A stretch of DNA of 64,000 nucleotides from Seiridium cupressi. Lineage: Eukaryota; Ascomycota; Sordariomycetes; Amphisphaeriales; Sporocadaceae. The position numbers were made by a program, and so were the translations under genes. Positions 33,858-44,766 of the stretch are shown here, in pieces. The DNA is taken from positions 80,820-144,819 of the forward strand of contig JARVKI010000105.1 in the NCBI GenBank assembly GCA_036674765.1, written 5' to 3'. Numbering within the stretch: position 1 is the stretch's first letter; each line of letters begins with the position of its first letter. The notes beneath the pieces were generated by a model, which was not told where the DNA came from, made no database searches, and saw nothing but the letters and a program-made list of their open reading frames with translations.

Positions 33858-36800
33858 ATGGAGGACAAGGAGCGGGATGGCGCAGATGCGCCGCAAAACG
33901 CGGTATGTAACTGATGTTGTCGACAGACGCTTTCTTTCCCGAGCTAACGGGACATTTGGCTTGTGAAGGTGCAGGAAGGCAAACCGCAACCTAACGCGAA
34001 TGGTGCGAAGGCCCCTACAGCACCGGAATCAGGACACTCTCACGGTCCCCAGGGCTTTACCATGGATCTAGCCGATGCTCTCACTCCTGACCCGGGCACC
34101 GAGGAGATGTTCCATGTTCAAAATGACAAGTTCGCCTTTTCGACGGGTCAATTGTCCAAAATGTTGAACCCCAAGAGCCACCAGGCTTTTTATGCCATGG
34201 GTGGTTTGGCAGGGCTGGAGAAGGGTTTGCGGACGGACCTGCACAGCGGCTTAAGTGTTGATGAGACCACCCTTGATGGTTCCGTTGCCTTTGAGGATGT
34301 GGCTACAAAGGGCACTCCAAAATATGGCACCGCCGGCGACAAACTCCCCCCTGTCAAGAATAAATCTGCCCCATCGACGCCGGAAACAACTAGCACACCC
34401 GGCGGGTTTTCAGATCGCAAACACGCATTCGCCGAGAACCGCCTTCCCGAGAAGAAGAGCAAGACTGTACTCCAACTCGCCTGGCAAACCTACAACGATA
34501 AAGTGTTGATTCTGCTCTCAATTGTCGCCGTTGTCTCCCTTGCCCTGGGGCTATATCAGACTTTCGGAGGCTCTTACGAGGATGGTCAAGCGAAGCTGGA
34601 ATGGGTCGAAGGCGTGGCCATCTTGGTTGCTATTATTCTTGTTGTAGCTGTCGGGACCGTCAATGATTGTAAGTCATGTCTATTGGGGATGTAGCGTATA
34701 TCACCCGGGCTTCTCTGGCCCCTCTATCTTCCCTATATCCACAATAGCTTGCAAGTCTAACCCAGCTCCAGGGAATATGCAACGCCAGTTTAACCAATTG
34801 AACAAGAAGAGCAATGACCGCACTGTCAAGGTTGTCCGATCCGGCAAACCAATGGAGATCTCCGTTTTTGATCTACTTGTTGGTGATGTCGCCCTTCTTT
34901 CAGTAGGTGACATGACACCTGTCGACGGCATTTTCATTCGAGGACACGGTGTCAAGTGTGACGAATCGTCGGCCACGGGCGAATCAGATTTGATGAAGAA
35001 AGTCCCTGGAGATGAGGTATTCGCTGCCATCGAGCAGGCTGCGGCAGGCCAAGGTGGTGATGTGAACGTGGAAAAGCTTGATCCTTTCATCATCTCAGGC
35101 AGCAAGATCCAGGAAGGCTCCGGTTACTTCCTTGTTACTGCTGTCGGAGTCAATTCTAGCTATGGTCGCATCACCATGTCACTCCGAACCGAGCAAGAAG
35201 ACACCCCCCTGCAGAAAAAACTCAACGTTCTGGCCGACCGCATTGCGATATTTGGAGGAGGTGCTGCGTTGTTGATGTTCATCGTCTTGTTTATCAAGTT
35301 CTGCGCCCAGCTTCCGACCAGTACGCAAACCCCCGATGAGAAGGGACGGCGATTTCTGGAGCTCTTCGTCGTCAGCATCACCGTGGTAGTGGTTGCAGTA
35401 CCCGAAGGTCTTCCACTGGCAGTGACATTAGCACTCGCATTCGCGACCACCAGAATGATGAAGGACAACAATCTCGTTCGGATCCTAAAGGCGTGTGAAA
35501 CCATGGGTAACGCCACTACAATCTGTTCCGACAAGACAGGCACCCTTACCCAGAACAAGATGACGGTTGTGGCGGCAACTCTGGGCAGGGCCATCGGCTT
35601 CGGCGGCTCAGGTGTGCCCATGAAAGATGTTATCAAGACTGAAAGTGGCGCCCAAAGCTCCGTGACCGAAAGACCAGCGACGAGTGCCGTAGAAAATGTC
35701 ACTGTGGGCGATTTTGCCCAGTCACTCAGCGGCGAAATCAAGCAGTTGATAGTTCAGTCCAACGCGGTCAACTCTTCTGCATTCGAAGGTAGCCAGGACG
35801 GAGAAAACACTTTCATTGGTTCCAAGACCGAGGTCGCATTGCTAACCTTCAGCCGAGACCATCTCAGTGCCAGACCAGTCCAGGAGGAAAGAGAAGATGC
35901 ACAGATTGTTCAGCAAGTCCCTTTCGACTCGGCTGTGAAGTACATGGCATCAGTAGTTAAGCTACCAAATGGCAAGTTCAGGACGTACGTGAAGGGTGCA
36001 TCCGAGATCGTTCTTGGCAAATGCACCCGTATCATTACCACGGCCGGAGGCGATGATATCTCGACAGATGTGCTAACTGAGGAAGACCTACGAGTCGCTC
36101 AAGAGACTATTTCTTCCTATGCTGGCCAGACACTGAGAACAATCGGCTCTACTTATCGCGACTTTGACTCGTGGCCTCCGCCAGGCGCTGCTTCCGAGGA
36201 GGATTCCAGAGTCGCTGATTTCAACAAGGTTCATGAGGACATGACACTGGTTGCCATCTTCGGTATCAAAGATCCACTACGTCCGCCCGTCATCGATGCC
36301 CTCAAGGATTGTCGCCAAGCCGGCGTGGTGGTCCGCATGGTGACTGGCGACAACATCCTGACGGGAAGCGCGATAGCTCGCGAATGTGGAATCTACCATC
36401 CAGAAGAAGGTGGCATCGCCATGGAGGGCCCTGATTTCCGTCGAAAGACTGAGGACGAGTTGAAGGAGATTGTTCCACACCTACAAGTCCTTGCCCGATC
36501 TAGTCCTGAAGACAAGCGTATTCTTGTTCAGACTCTCAGGAGCCTCGGAGAAACAGTTGCCGTCACAGGCGATGGCACGAATGACGCGCCGGCTTTGAAA
36601 TTAGCTGATATTGGGTTCGCAATGGGCATCGCAGGAACTGAGGTTGCAAAGGAAGCAGCAGATATCATCTTAATGGATGACAACTTCGCCTCCATTGTCA
36701 AGGCTCTTTGCTGGGGCCGTGCTGTCAACGATAGCGTTAAAAAATTCTTACAGGTAATAAATCATAGTTCACGAGATTTGAGCTATGACCGATCGCTAAT

Positions 36801-37736
36801 TATTTCCCCCTTCAGTTTCAACTTACAGTCAACATTACAGCTGTTGTCCTTACGTTCATCTCAGCGGTTTCATCAGACGAAGAAAAGTCCGTCCTCAACG
36901 CTGTCCAGCTGCTTTGGGTGAATCTCATCATGGACACATTTGCTGCTCTCGCATTAGCCACTGATCCACCTAGCCGTGGGGTTCTGGACCGAAAACCTGA
37001 CAGGAAATCGGCTCCGCTTGTCACACCCCGAATGGGCAAAATGATCATAGGACAGGCTATTTGCCAACTGGCTATAACCTTTGTTCTGTACTTCGGAGGG
37101 GCTTCGCTGCTTGGGTATAATGTTCATGATTCGAACTCGGACGTCGCGGAATATGAGGAGAAGCGACTCAACACGCTGGTCTTCAACACATTCGTTTGGT
37201 TGCAGATCTTCAACGAGCTCAATAACAGACGACTGGATAACCGACTCAACATTTTTGAAGGTCTCACTCGAAACTGGTTTTTCATAGTCATCAACATCAT
37301 CATGGTCGGAGGACAAGTGCTCATCATCTTTGTGGGCGGCGAGGCGTTCAAGATTGTACGTCTAAATGGCAAGGAATGGGGTCTTTCCATCGGCCTTGGA
37401 GCCATTTCCCTTGTCTGGGGTGCTGCTATCAGAAAGTTCCCGGATACCTGGGCCGCCGTTATTGGTCGATTCCTCGCCTTCCCCTTTGTGAAGCTTTTCT
37501 CTGTCTTGCCTTCGTTCAAAAGGAAGAAGGGTGGCCTGGAGGAAGGTCAAGTGACAGACGACTTGTCATCGGAAGATTCGGATTTTGTGCGACCGCCCCT
37601 GAGGACAATGACGTCCCTTCGAGGACCGAGAGTCAGGGAACATATTGGCCTCCGACAGCGTATGCACGATGCTAAGGGTCGGGCCAAGGAGAAGATACAC
37701 GGAGGACCGCAGGCAGCACCATCAAAGATGGGGTAG
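33858..37736 (+). CDS. PMC1: P2B-type Ca2+-transporting ATPase (PMC1/PMCA family)
   Basis: Pumps cytosolic Ca2+ into the vacuole (or out of the cell) with ATP, protecting against Ca2+ stress downstream of calcineurin. Exons 33858-33902, 33975-34668, 34772-36753 and 36816-37736 total 3642 nt, 1213 aa. I chose ATG 33858 because its 45-nt exon (MEDKERDGADAPQNA) joins in frame through GTATGT...GTGCAG; no ATG occurs in frame before residue FTMDLADAL otherwise. Motifs: actuator VKCDESSATGES, M4 VPEGLPLAVTLALA, phosphorylation loop CSDKTGTLTQNKM, YVKGASE, MVTGDN, hinge TGDGTNDAPAL, and M6 LLWVNLIMDTFAALALATDPP. About ten membrane spans; a long polar N-terminus and a roughly 110-residue basic C-terminal tail may be regulatory. 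All catalytic residues are present. The longest intact gene of the window. Confidence 0.96.
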
Positions 37737-38685
37737 AAAAACAATGTGATAGGGCCATGCTTTCAGTATAACATAATTCTTAGCGACAGTAATAAATAAA
37801 GTCGAGATCAGCGATTTTTCTAATTAAAGTCTCCATTAGCTTATATTCGGTGAATCAACCTCGTTACTCATGATTCCGCGACTTACACCGCAGTTGGTTA
37901 TACAAGATGCGATAACCTTCTCCACAAGTCATATCGCTAGTACACTCAGAACTCTGAGTCTAGGGCTACAGTGTGATCTGGCACAGTTCAATGGAGTTTT
38001 TCACGACTCTGTGGCTCGAATTAACCCGAGCCCCTCACCCTCTATCTGTCATGGGCTGAGGGGCTTGAGTTATACCAATGTCAGAAAACACATCTACGCA
38101 TGCCGAGAGAATGCCCGCGAGGGCGGCCAAATAGTCCTCAATTGAGGGATTCAAGATGCTACAGCTCAATATCACGAGTTTTGACCCGTTACTTGAAGAA
38201 AAGGAGAGGGGGGAGGGTAGCTCAGATGACGGGAAGGTTGTCCCATATCTCATAGGGTATACGGGCGTGCTTGGCCGGAACGCAGAGGAGGACTCTGGCT
38301 ACCAAAATTAGAACCCCATCGATCAAGTATTCTCGGAGGACCTATGGTTTTCGTTGGTTAGCTTGATCCCCATCTTTCCGGCGGAGGCAGTCCCGCTAGA
38401 TACTCCTTCGTGCCTGAGAAGGGCCATTTCTGCTGGGATATACTTCCCCGTCCGAAGTGTCAAAGCGGTCGGTGGGTCCGGACATAGGGCCGCCAAAGAA
38501 CTTCAACTCCTAAAAGGCTACGTTTTCTGAGGCCGTAATCCGCAGGGGTACTATATCGGAGAGGCCGAAGAAAGATATAGATTAGATCAGACCTCAAAGT
38601 CAGTCGATACGCGCGCCTTTCCTACCTGCTCTCAATGCCCTCCCATTCGATCAATGTGCAGTTCTCCTAGAACCACGACGGGTAG
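37737..38685. other. Intergenic, no supported gene
   Basis: A/T-richer 3' flank of the ATPase (37740-37870), then ordinary sequence without a convincing frame. Confidence 0.45.
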
Positions 38686-39321
38686 TCATCCGGTCGGGAA
38701 AATGCCTAGACATGATCCGATGTCCCAAATTTCAGTTTCATCCAATTGCCGGAGTAGATGTAAATATATTGAGTAGTGATTGGTGCTATATTCTCGCGGT
38801 TTTTCTTCTGTAGGGGTAGAAGAGACTGCAAAAATCCAAGTCCGGTCCTGGATCCGTGCCACCACAAGGAAATCTAGGAGGGAAAATATACATCCTAGTA
38901 TTTCTCTTTTCGTGCTACAATATGGGCAGAGCGGGCGGGGGAAATCATAGTTTGGCTCCACGAACGAGTTGAACTGCTTGATACCTGATGGAGAATAGAG
39001 CCCATTAGGAACTCTCTGCACCAGCCGGAGATCACAAGCGTGCGTATCAATCGCGCTAAGGTAAGTAAGAAACTTTAGTAGTACGTAATGGGCGTTGGCT
39101 AGCCATGCTTTGTTTAGCTGGTTTAGCTGATCGTCTAAAACACTTGAGGTCAGGCCCGGTAGGGCTGTCGCGGACATGTCGGCCGAGAGCCCCATGCCGG
39201 ACTTGCCCCGCTCTCGACCGTATCGCTCGATTCGGCATCCCATCAGCCAACAGTATGGTCTATAAGATTCCAACTCACGCTGGACATGTAAGGGTTCTCT
39301 CTTCTTCTTCTGATACTTCAT
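38686..39321 (-). CDS. Hypothetical 211-codon open frame (weak)
   Basis: ATG at 39321, stop at 38686, no intron. Start is only 27 bp from the divergent dehydrogenase ATG, which would leave the two almost no promoter; that argues against it. The frame contains a Cys pair (LCPYCSTK) and a hydrophobic stretch (LGCIFSLLDFLVVARI) but no domain. Length is somewhat above chance expectation for this base composition. I list it as possible only. Confidence 0.25.
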   Translation of the reverse strand: MKYQKKKREPLHVQRELESYRPYCWLMGCRIERYGRERGKSGMGLSADMSATALPGLTSSVLDDQLNQLNKAWLANAHYVLLKFLTYLSAIDTHACDLRLVQRVPNGLYSPSGIKQFNSFVEPNYDFPRPLCPYCSTKREILGCIFSLLDFLVVARIQDRTWIFAVSSTPTEEKPREYSTNHYSIYLHLLRQLDETEIWDIGSCLGIFPTG

Positions 39322-39348
39322 CCTGTATTACTTATTCTAAAGCTCATA

Positions 39349-40281
39349 ATGTCAGACAGAAAGATCGTGCTTATCACCGGCGCCAACACCGGCCTCGGCT
39401 ACCAGATCGTGAGGGCCCTCGTAGGGTCTGATGATGCGTACCAAGTCCTCATTGGTGGCCGATCTATTGAGAAGGCTCAGAAGGCAGTCAAGGATGTCAC
39501 TTCGGAATATTCATCGTCCAGAAGCTCCGTGTCGGCGATCAGCGTTGACATCGACGACGACAAGTCTATTGAAGCGGCATTCCAGCAAGTCCAGAAGTCC
39601 TACGGAAGGCTCGACTTCTTGATCAACAATGCAGGTGGGTTGTATTGTATTATCCGTCGAGATAAAGGCGAAGCTAATTTCCGTGTGTCCTATAGGCGCT
39701 CAATTCGACCCTCTATATCACCAAGCCGGCAAAATGACAATGCGAGAGATGTGGAACGCGTCCTGGAACACAAACACTGTCGGAACACAGATCATGACAC
39801 ACACATCCGTACCCCTCCTCCTCAAGTCAACTGATCCTCGATTGCTGTTCATCACCAGCGGTACTTCAACGCTCGCTGGTTCCGAGAACCAAGACCTCCC
39901 GATCAATAAGGTCCCACCAAAGGGATGGCCAAAGCCGGCCCATCCCCTCACCGATGTGGCAGCGTACCGAAGCAGCAAGACGGGGATGAACATGATGATG
40001 AGGTATGTACAACGTGCTCCTTACCAGGCGCTCCTTGACTCTTGCGCTAACCTGTTCGGCGTAGGGAGTGGTATCGAAACCTGAAGGAGGACGGAGTGAA
40101 AGTATGGTGCATCTCTCCCGGGTACCTTGCCACGGGGCTCGGAGGAAGTGCAGAGCAAAACAAATCCTTCGGGGCGGGCGATCCCGCTGTGGCTGGCGAG
40201 TTCATAAGAGACGTGCTGAAGGGGGAGAGGGACGGGGATGTTGGAAAAGTCATTCTCAGAGATCGTGTACAACTGTGGTAG
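39349..40281 (+). CDS. Short-chain dehydrogenase/reductase
   Basis: NAD(P)H-dependent oxidoreductase of the classical SDR fold. Exons 39349-39634, 39696-40002 and 40065-40281 total 810 nt, 269 aa; introns have GTGGGT...TATAG and GTATGT...GTAG, the second with a GCTAACC branch site. The cofactor motif TGANTGLG is at residues 10-17, NNAG near 93-96, the Ser of FITSGTSTLAG and the catalytic YRSSK close to the end of exon 2, and the PG motif CISPGYLATGLGG after the second splice. Substrate cannot be told; the family includes norsolorinic acid reductase-like and carbonyl reductase-like enzymes. It converges with the Zn2Cys6 regulator 186 bp downstream, a layout common in small catabolic or secondary-metabolite clusters. 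Confidence 0.93.
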
Positions 40282-40466
40282 CTAGCTAATGTGGTCAGAA
40301 TGCTGACTACATCGGGATATCAAGGTGGGCTCAACCAGAAGCAGTATTCTCTGTCCCATATCCATCAAACATATTGATTGAAGAGCATTGATGGAATAGT
40401 TGAAGTATGATCGTATTGAGATACGACAAGTCCACAGCTCGCACGACTTGAACCGCTCCAAATAAC

Positions 40467-42455
40467 TTAATCTTGCGGCACTATGTTGACGTTCAGGAAT
40501 TGCTCAAAATAATCCCAAGACGAATCTTGAGCGAGACCTGTCATAGTCTCTCCGGTGTCCCATGTGGGATCCCAGTTCATAATCTGGAAGTCTTGAAGTT
40601 TGGCCATTGGTACGCCAATTAGCGAACCAGAGCCTTCTATCATATAGTTGGGGCTAGAGTCGTCCTCGAGCCCGAGTTTCGCGATCACGGTGTCGACAAG
40701 TGTTAAAACCCGGTTCGTATCCTTATGCCGCCTAGCTTCCTGATCGACGCATAGCTTCCGTGCCCTCTCTAGTAATCGAAGACTAGCGGTACGATCAATT
40801 GTAGGATGGCCCGGACCCCGACTTGCTGCACAGAGAACCAGGCATAGGGCCATTGTACCAAACAGGAAGTCGTGCCAGGTTATGGCACTTAAGAACCAAC
40901 TCTCCGTCTCAGCCTGTCCGCCAGGCGTGAACTCGTAATATGCATCAACAAAATCCCCCGTAAGATGAGTCGCAGCCTCGTAGCAGATGGCGATGCTTTC
41001 TAGGCGGCCCTGCGTGACATAGGGGCGGTGAAGCACGCACAGGCACTTATAGTAGACAAACGAGACGCAGAGACGCGTCACTATAAGATTTGCCGAGTCT
41101 ACCACCGAGTCGGCCATGGACTGTGGCTTCAATGGCTCTGGTAGGGGGTCATAGATAGCGCGCACCTCGGCATCGAGCTTCTCTACTTCCGAGGCATCGG
41201 GGCTCGTCGAGAGGGTATGGCGCAGGATCTTTTCCAAGACTGCGAGAAACTTGTGTTTTGCAAGGTAGAGTGACAAGTGATTGATGTCGTTATTTGCTTG
41301 GACTGGAGGCAGCTCAAGCGAATCCTCGTCAAATTCCGAGTCTGCCAGGGCACTGGGGATTTTCGTGTCCCATGTAGGGTACTGGACAGCAGTGGGTAGA
41401 CCCAGGTGAAAGGAGATGATCACATCCAGTTGCATACAAAAGGACCAAGTCCTCCTCCGCATCTCCTTGTCGAATGGCGAGAGCTTGAGTCGGTCGGGAT
41501 CTCGGTGGTAGCCCATTCTTGTGGCAAGACGTGTGATGAGCCCGCTCAAGGTACCGATATCTGCCGGCAGTTCTGTACTAGTCAAGCACTGGGACTGGGT
41601 GAAGAGAGTGAGGGCATCGACCGAGAACCTCTTCGGTCTGAAGTACTCCCCGATGGCTAGGCATTGCGCTGCCGCGAATGAGAACTGATTGCCTGGATGG
41701 GGTCCGTCGTTTCCCCTTCTCAGCGCATTTGCCGAGATATGGCAAATTGAGAATAATATTGAAATCCAGAGGGGCGAGGCTAGAGTTGGATTCTCCCAGA
41801 ATTCTCGGTATAGTCGCCGGAATTGCGATGCGTGTATAAAAGGTGCTGCGACTGCCTCAGCCCGAAAGTATGCCGATATCATCCGATCTACCTCTTGTCT
41901 CGGGGGTAGGTACGTGGCTAATATGATATTGAGTGGTAGCAGTGGAGTTCCACCAAATAGAATCTCTATGCCCTTGCTTTCGCCCTGTTCGTCCACATAG
42001 CTATCGGAGACAAAGGTATCATCCACTGGCATAGCCAGCCGAAGCTCTTGAATGTCTGCAAGCATGGCAGACCAGTGCGTCGCACCATTATAGCTGAGGC
42101 CATCATTAGCTCCACTGTTTCCACTGTGATTTGCAGACCCAAGTGACTCCCCAGCGGCCTCGAGTGGAAGAGTTAAGGTCGTGGCGGAGTTAGCTGTAGG
42201 TCCAGTGGGTTGCGATGCAAGTTGCTTAACCAGTTGTTCCAGGTGCTCGAGACGTGCTTGTGTCTCCACACGTGGCCCAAGCCGCTCCTCGGCTGCTTGT
42301 GTGACACGCTGATAGGTGCAGGAGGCCTCGTCGCCTCTTCGCACACAACTGCCACACGGACTTGAGCGATCACATTTCAGCTTCCGCCGGCGACACTCCT
42401 TGCAGGCAAGGCGTTCGCGGTTCCTAGTGATGACTCGCGACGGAGGTGGAGTCAT
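40467..42455 (-). CDS. Zn2Cys6 (GAL4-type) transcription factor
   Basis: Nuclear DNA-binding regulator, 662 aa, one exon, ATG at 42455. The binuclear zinc cluster uses Cys18, 21, 28, 34, 37 and 46 (LACKECRRRKLKCDRSSPCG, then SCVRRGDEASC). A short dimerisation helix follows (RLEHLEQLVKQLASQ, about 69-83). The middle-homology regulatory domain (fungal-specific TF domain) runs from about 180 to 520, with LPPRQEVDRMISAYF, LWISILFSICHISA, AAQCLAIGEY, ATRMGYHRDPDRLKLSPFD and EMRRRTWSFCMQLDVIISFH, the classic signature of the family. No stop or frameshift, in contrast with the broken regulator at 26.7-28.5 kb. The adjacent dehydrogenase is a likely target (inference). Confidence 0.95.
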   Translation of the reverse strand: MTPPPSRVITRNRERLACKECRRRKLKCDRSSPCGSCVRRGDEASCTYQRVTQAAEERLGPRVETQARLEHLEQLVKQLASQPTGPTANSATTLTLPLEAAGESLGSANHSGNSGANDGLSYNGATHWSAMLADIQELRLAMPVDDTFVSDSYVDEQGESKGIEILFGGTPLLPLNIILATYLPPRQEVDRMISAYFRAEAVAAPFIHASQFRRLYREFWENPTLASPLWISILFSICHISANALRRGNDGPHPGNQFSFAAAQCLAIGEYFRPKRFSVDALTLFTQSQCLTSTELPADIGTLSGLITRLATRMGYHRDPDRLKLSPFDKEMRRRTWSFCMQLDVIISFHLGLPTAVQYPTWDTKIPSALADSEFDEDSLELPPVQANNDINHLSLYLAKHKFLAVLEKILRHTLSTSPDASEVEKLDAEVRAIYDPLPEPLKPQSMADSVVDSANLIVTRLCVSFVYYKCLCVLHRPYVTQGRLESIAICYEAATHLTGDFVDAYYEFTPGGQAETESWFLSAITWHDFLFGTMALCLVLCAASRGPGHPTIDRTASLRLLERARKLCVDQEARRHKDTNRVLTLVDTVIAKLGLEDDSSPNYMIEGSGSLIGVPMAKLQDFQIMNWDPTWDTGETMTGLAQDSSWDYFEQFLNVNIVPQD

Positions 42456-43275
42456 TTGGAATGCCTAGAAAAATAGCTTTGGTTTTTAGTCCGTCTGACT
42501 TTGGTTTTCTGGTGTTCTGAGGAATCGCACTCCGACATGTCAATGGTCGGACTGAGGAGCGGCAGGGGATCGAGGGATTCGGACGGCGTTGCGGGGTCAG
42601 GACCTAAATAAACTAGTGCTGACGTCCTGCAAATAATATAGCCTTTCACTATTGTCGTCTCGTTATGTTGCCCTTACAAGTCCCAATGCAGCCGCAGACT
42701 GGCAATAAGAAACCACCGTAGTTACACGGTACGGTACCTCACAGTTATCCTTGGCGTTCAGTTGGAGACACTCTGCAGCGTCCGTGCAGTTTTGCAACTC
42801 GTCCTTGAGGCCGAGTTTGCGGGCAGACGGTAGCCACTCGGAGGCATCGAACAGCCATTTCAGATAGCCATCACTAGCTCTCCAAAAAAACATTCTGGAT
42901 AGATACGAGTCTAACAATCAGATCCCTTTATGAAAAGCAAACGAAGGGGAGGAAAAGTTTCCAGGCGGAAAATGGCAAGAAACCTCACCCCGGAACTGAA
43001 CCCGAGGCTGTGAAAAACCACTTGATGATTTTTTGGCACCGCAATGCTAGGCATTGTCCCGGTAAGCCAGCAAGCCGACCGTCGAGCAATCCAGACAGAT
43101 GCCCGGTGAAAGTCGGTCATTTAACATTCACCATATGGCGCGCCCAGCCGGATTCATTGAAGCATACATACGGTGCATCTGGTCTGTAGCGGCTTCACTG
43201 TGTTGTCAATCAGGCATGAGCGTCAGTTGTATGTTTTTTGATTTTGTGATAAGTAGTTAACATGAACGACACATC
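42456..43275. other. Intergenic with one unassigned coding-looking piece
   Basis: On the minus strand about 42735-42900 reads FFWRASDGYLKWLFDASEWL, then PSARKLGLKDELQNCTDAAE and CLQLNAKDN, which has the amphipathic, charged look of real protein and is preceded by a possible acceptor (TATCCAG). No start, no end and no partner exon could be found, and I know no family. It may be a gene relic. The rest of the interval holds the promoter side of the Zn2Cys6 gene. Confidence 0.3.
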
Positions 43276-44766
43276 CTACAAGCCGCGGCCTACCGTTGTT
43301 ACCGTGCCCATATCTGCTTCTTGCGTTGATGACGTGTCATCGTTCTCATGACGAGTCGGGTTCCCCTTGACGGCAAAGCTGGCCCCGGCCGACGCTGGGA
43401 TGCCCTCTGGTGGTGTCTGGTGTCCCGATCTTGCATCGACCTCCTCTGACGTAATGTGTACTTCGTTCTGCTGGTAGATCTTCAGGGCTATTCCGTAGCC
43501 ATTGATCTGCTCCTGACTCTCCGACGGGCTGATATCGAGATCGTCCTTTCTCTTCTCCCCCGCTCGGTTATGACTGGTCAAGTTTCCATAAGTTGATCGG
43601 AATCTTGAGGTCGCGGCCGGAGTGTTTCCCGTCGACTTTCCGTGGAAAGATCTAAGGTTGAATATGCGCTGCAGCAAGGTCCAAGTAAAGGGTAGGTTGG
43701 CTACGATAATGGCCGTGTTCGCCTCGCGGATATACCATACGATCCAATCCGTGCCGTACGGGTCACCGAAACTGTAAGCTTTGCTGAGGACGGCCGAGAG
43801 AATCTACGCGAAAGTGGTTAGAGTGGTCTGGTAGTGTAATTGAGCCGACGAGAAGTAAAGATATGAACTTACTGTGAAGAGACCCAATGCAAAGACGCCG
43901 ATGAGCACCGCCTTGCGCTTCGGCGGCAACTGAGCCTTGAAGAAGACAGGCATCGGAAGTGCAATGATCATTAGGTCGGATGAAATATTAAAGACAGTAT
44001 TGGTGATGAGGTGATCCCTCTCCATGGAGCAATTAACTGCACGCCAGATATCAGCTCTGGTCGATAACACGATCCTCTGGGAGTTGGACCCATGCAACAA
44101 CTTACTATTGTCCGTAGGAACTTGCCAGTAGTGCCAGAATGGGCGGCACCACGCGGCGAAGAACAAGATCTCCATGACGACGAAACCAAGGGCGGCATAC
44201 CCGGCAGTAATCTTGACGAAGAGATTCTGCTTCAAACTCGTCCTACTTTGGTGTAAGCTTGCAGCGCCTTGACAAAGATATTAGTGTTGACTTACGTCAA
44301 TCGGCTGTACATGATGAGCAGGCAGACTTTGACGCTCCAGATCACGAATATCTGCATTTGCTCGACCACGATGACCATTTTCGATCCATGTTCTCTCAAG
44401 GCGATGTCGTCGGGGGTGAGATCGACTTCATCGACATTCCTGATTAAATTCGAGGGCGTATATGTGAGGATGTAGACTCCAACCGACAGCACAATAGCGG
44501 CGACCTGTGACAAACTCGTCAGTCCCATCCACCTCATAATATATAGCGTGGGAGGGTTTGCCATACCACCGCAAGCACCATGATGAAGTCATCGATCTGC
44601 AACTTCCTAAATGACCCGTATAGCATTCGTCGGGACAGGCTAAATTGAGCATCAGCATCGATCGAGTAGGAGGACGTCCGAATTGCCTAAAGACTCACAT
44701 GCGGGCAATCACCACCACGATGGTGACGGCTAACCACGTCCATAGTTCCGCTACGAGAGCCGACAT
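43276..44766 (-). CDS. Fungal rhodopsin-fold seven-helix membrane protein
   Basis: Member of the large PTH11/SAT4-like family of fungal membrane proteins with a rhodopsin-type domain; roles are mostly unknown, some act in surface sensing. Six minus-strand exons, 44699-44766, 44567-44639, 44296-44504, 44106-44242, 43873-44036 and 43276-43803, sum to 1179 nt, 392 aa, and every phase agrees. Start MSALVAELWTWLAVTIVVVI fits the short N-terminus of this family. Diagnostic blocks: GSFRKLQIDDFIMVLAV, VIWSVKVCLLIMYSRL, FAAWCRPFWHYW (extracellular Cys), INCSMERDHLITNTVFNISS, DLMIIALPMPVFFKAQLPPK, YGTDWIVWYIREANTAIIVA. The last about 130 residues form a polar cytoplasmic tail. Intact. Confidence 0.92.

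Noticed and set aside
35160..35741. 193-codon minus-strand frame inside the calcium ATPase
   Set aside because: Antisense shadow of an intact conserved catalytic region.
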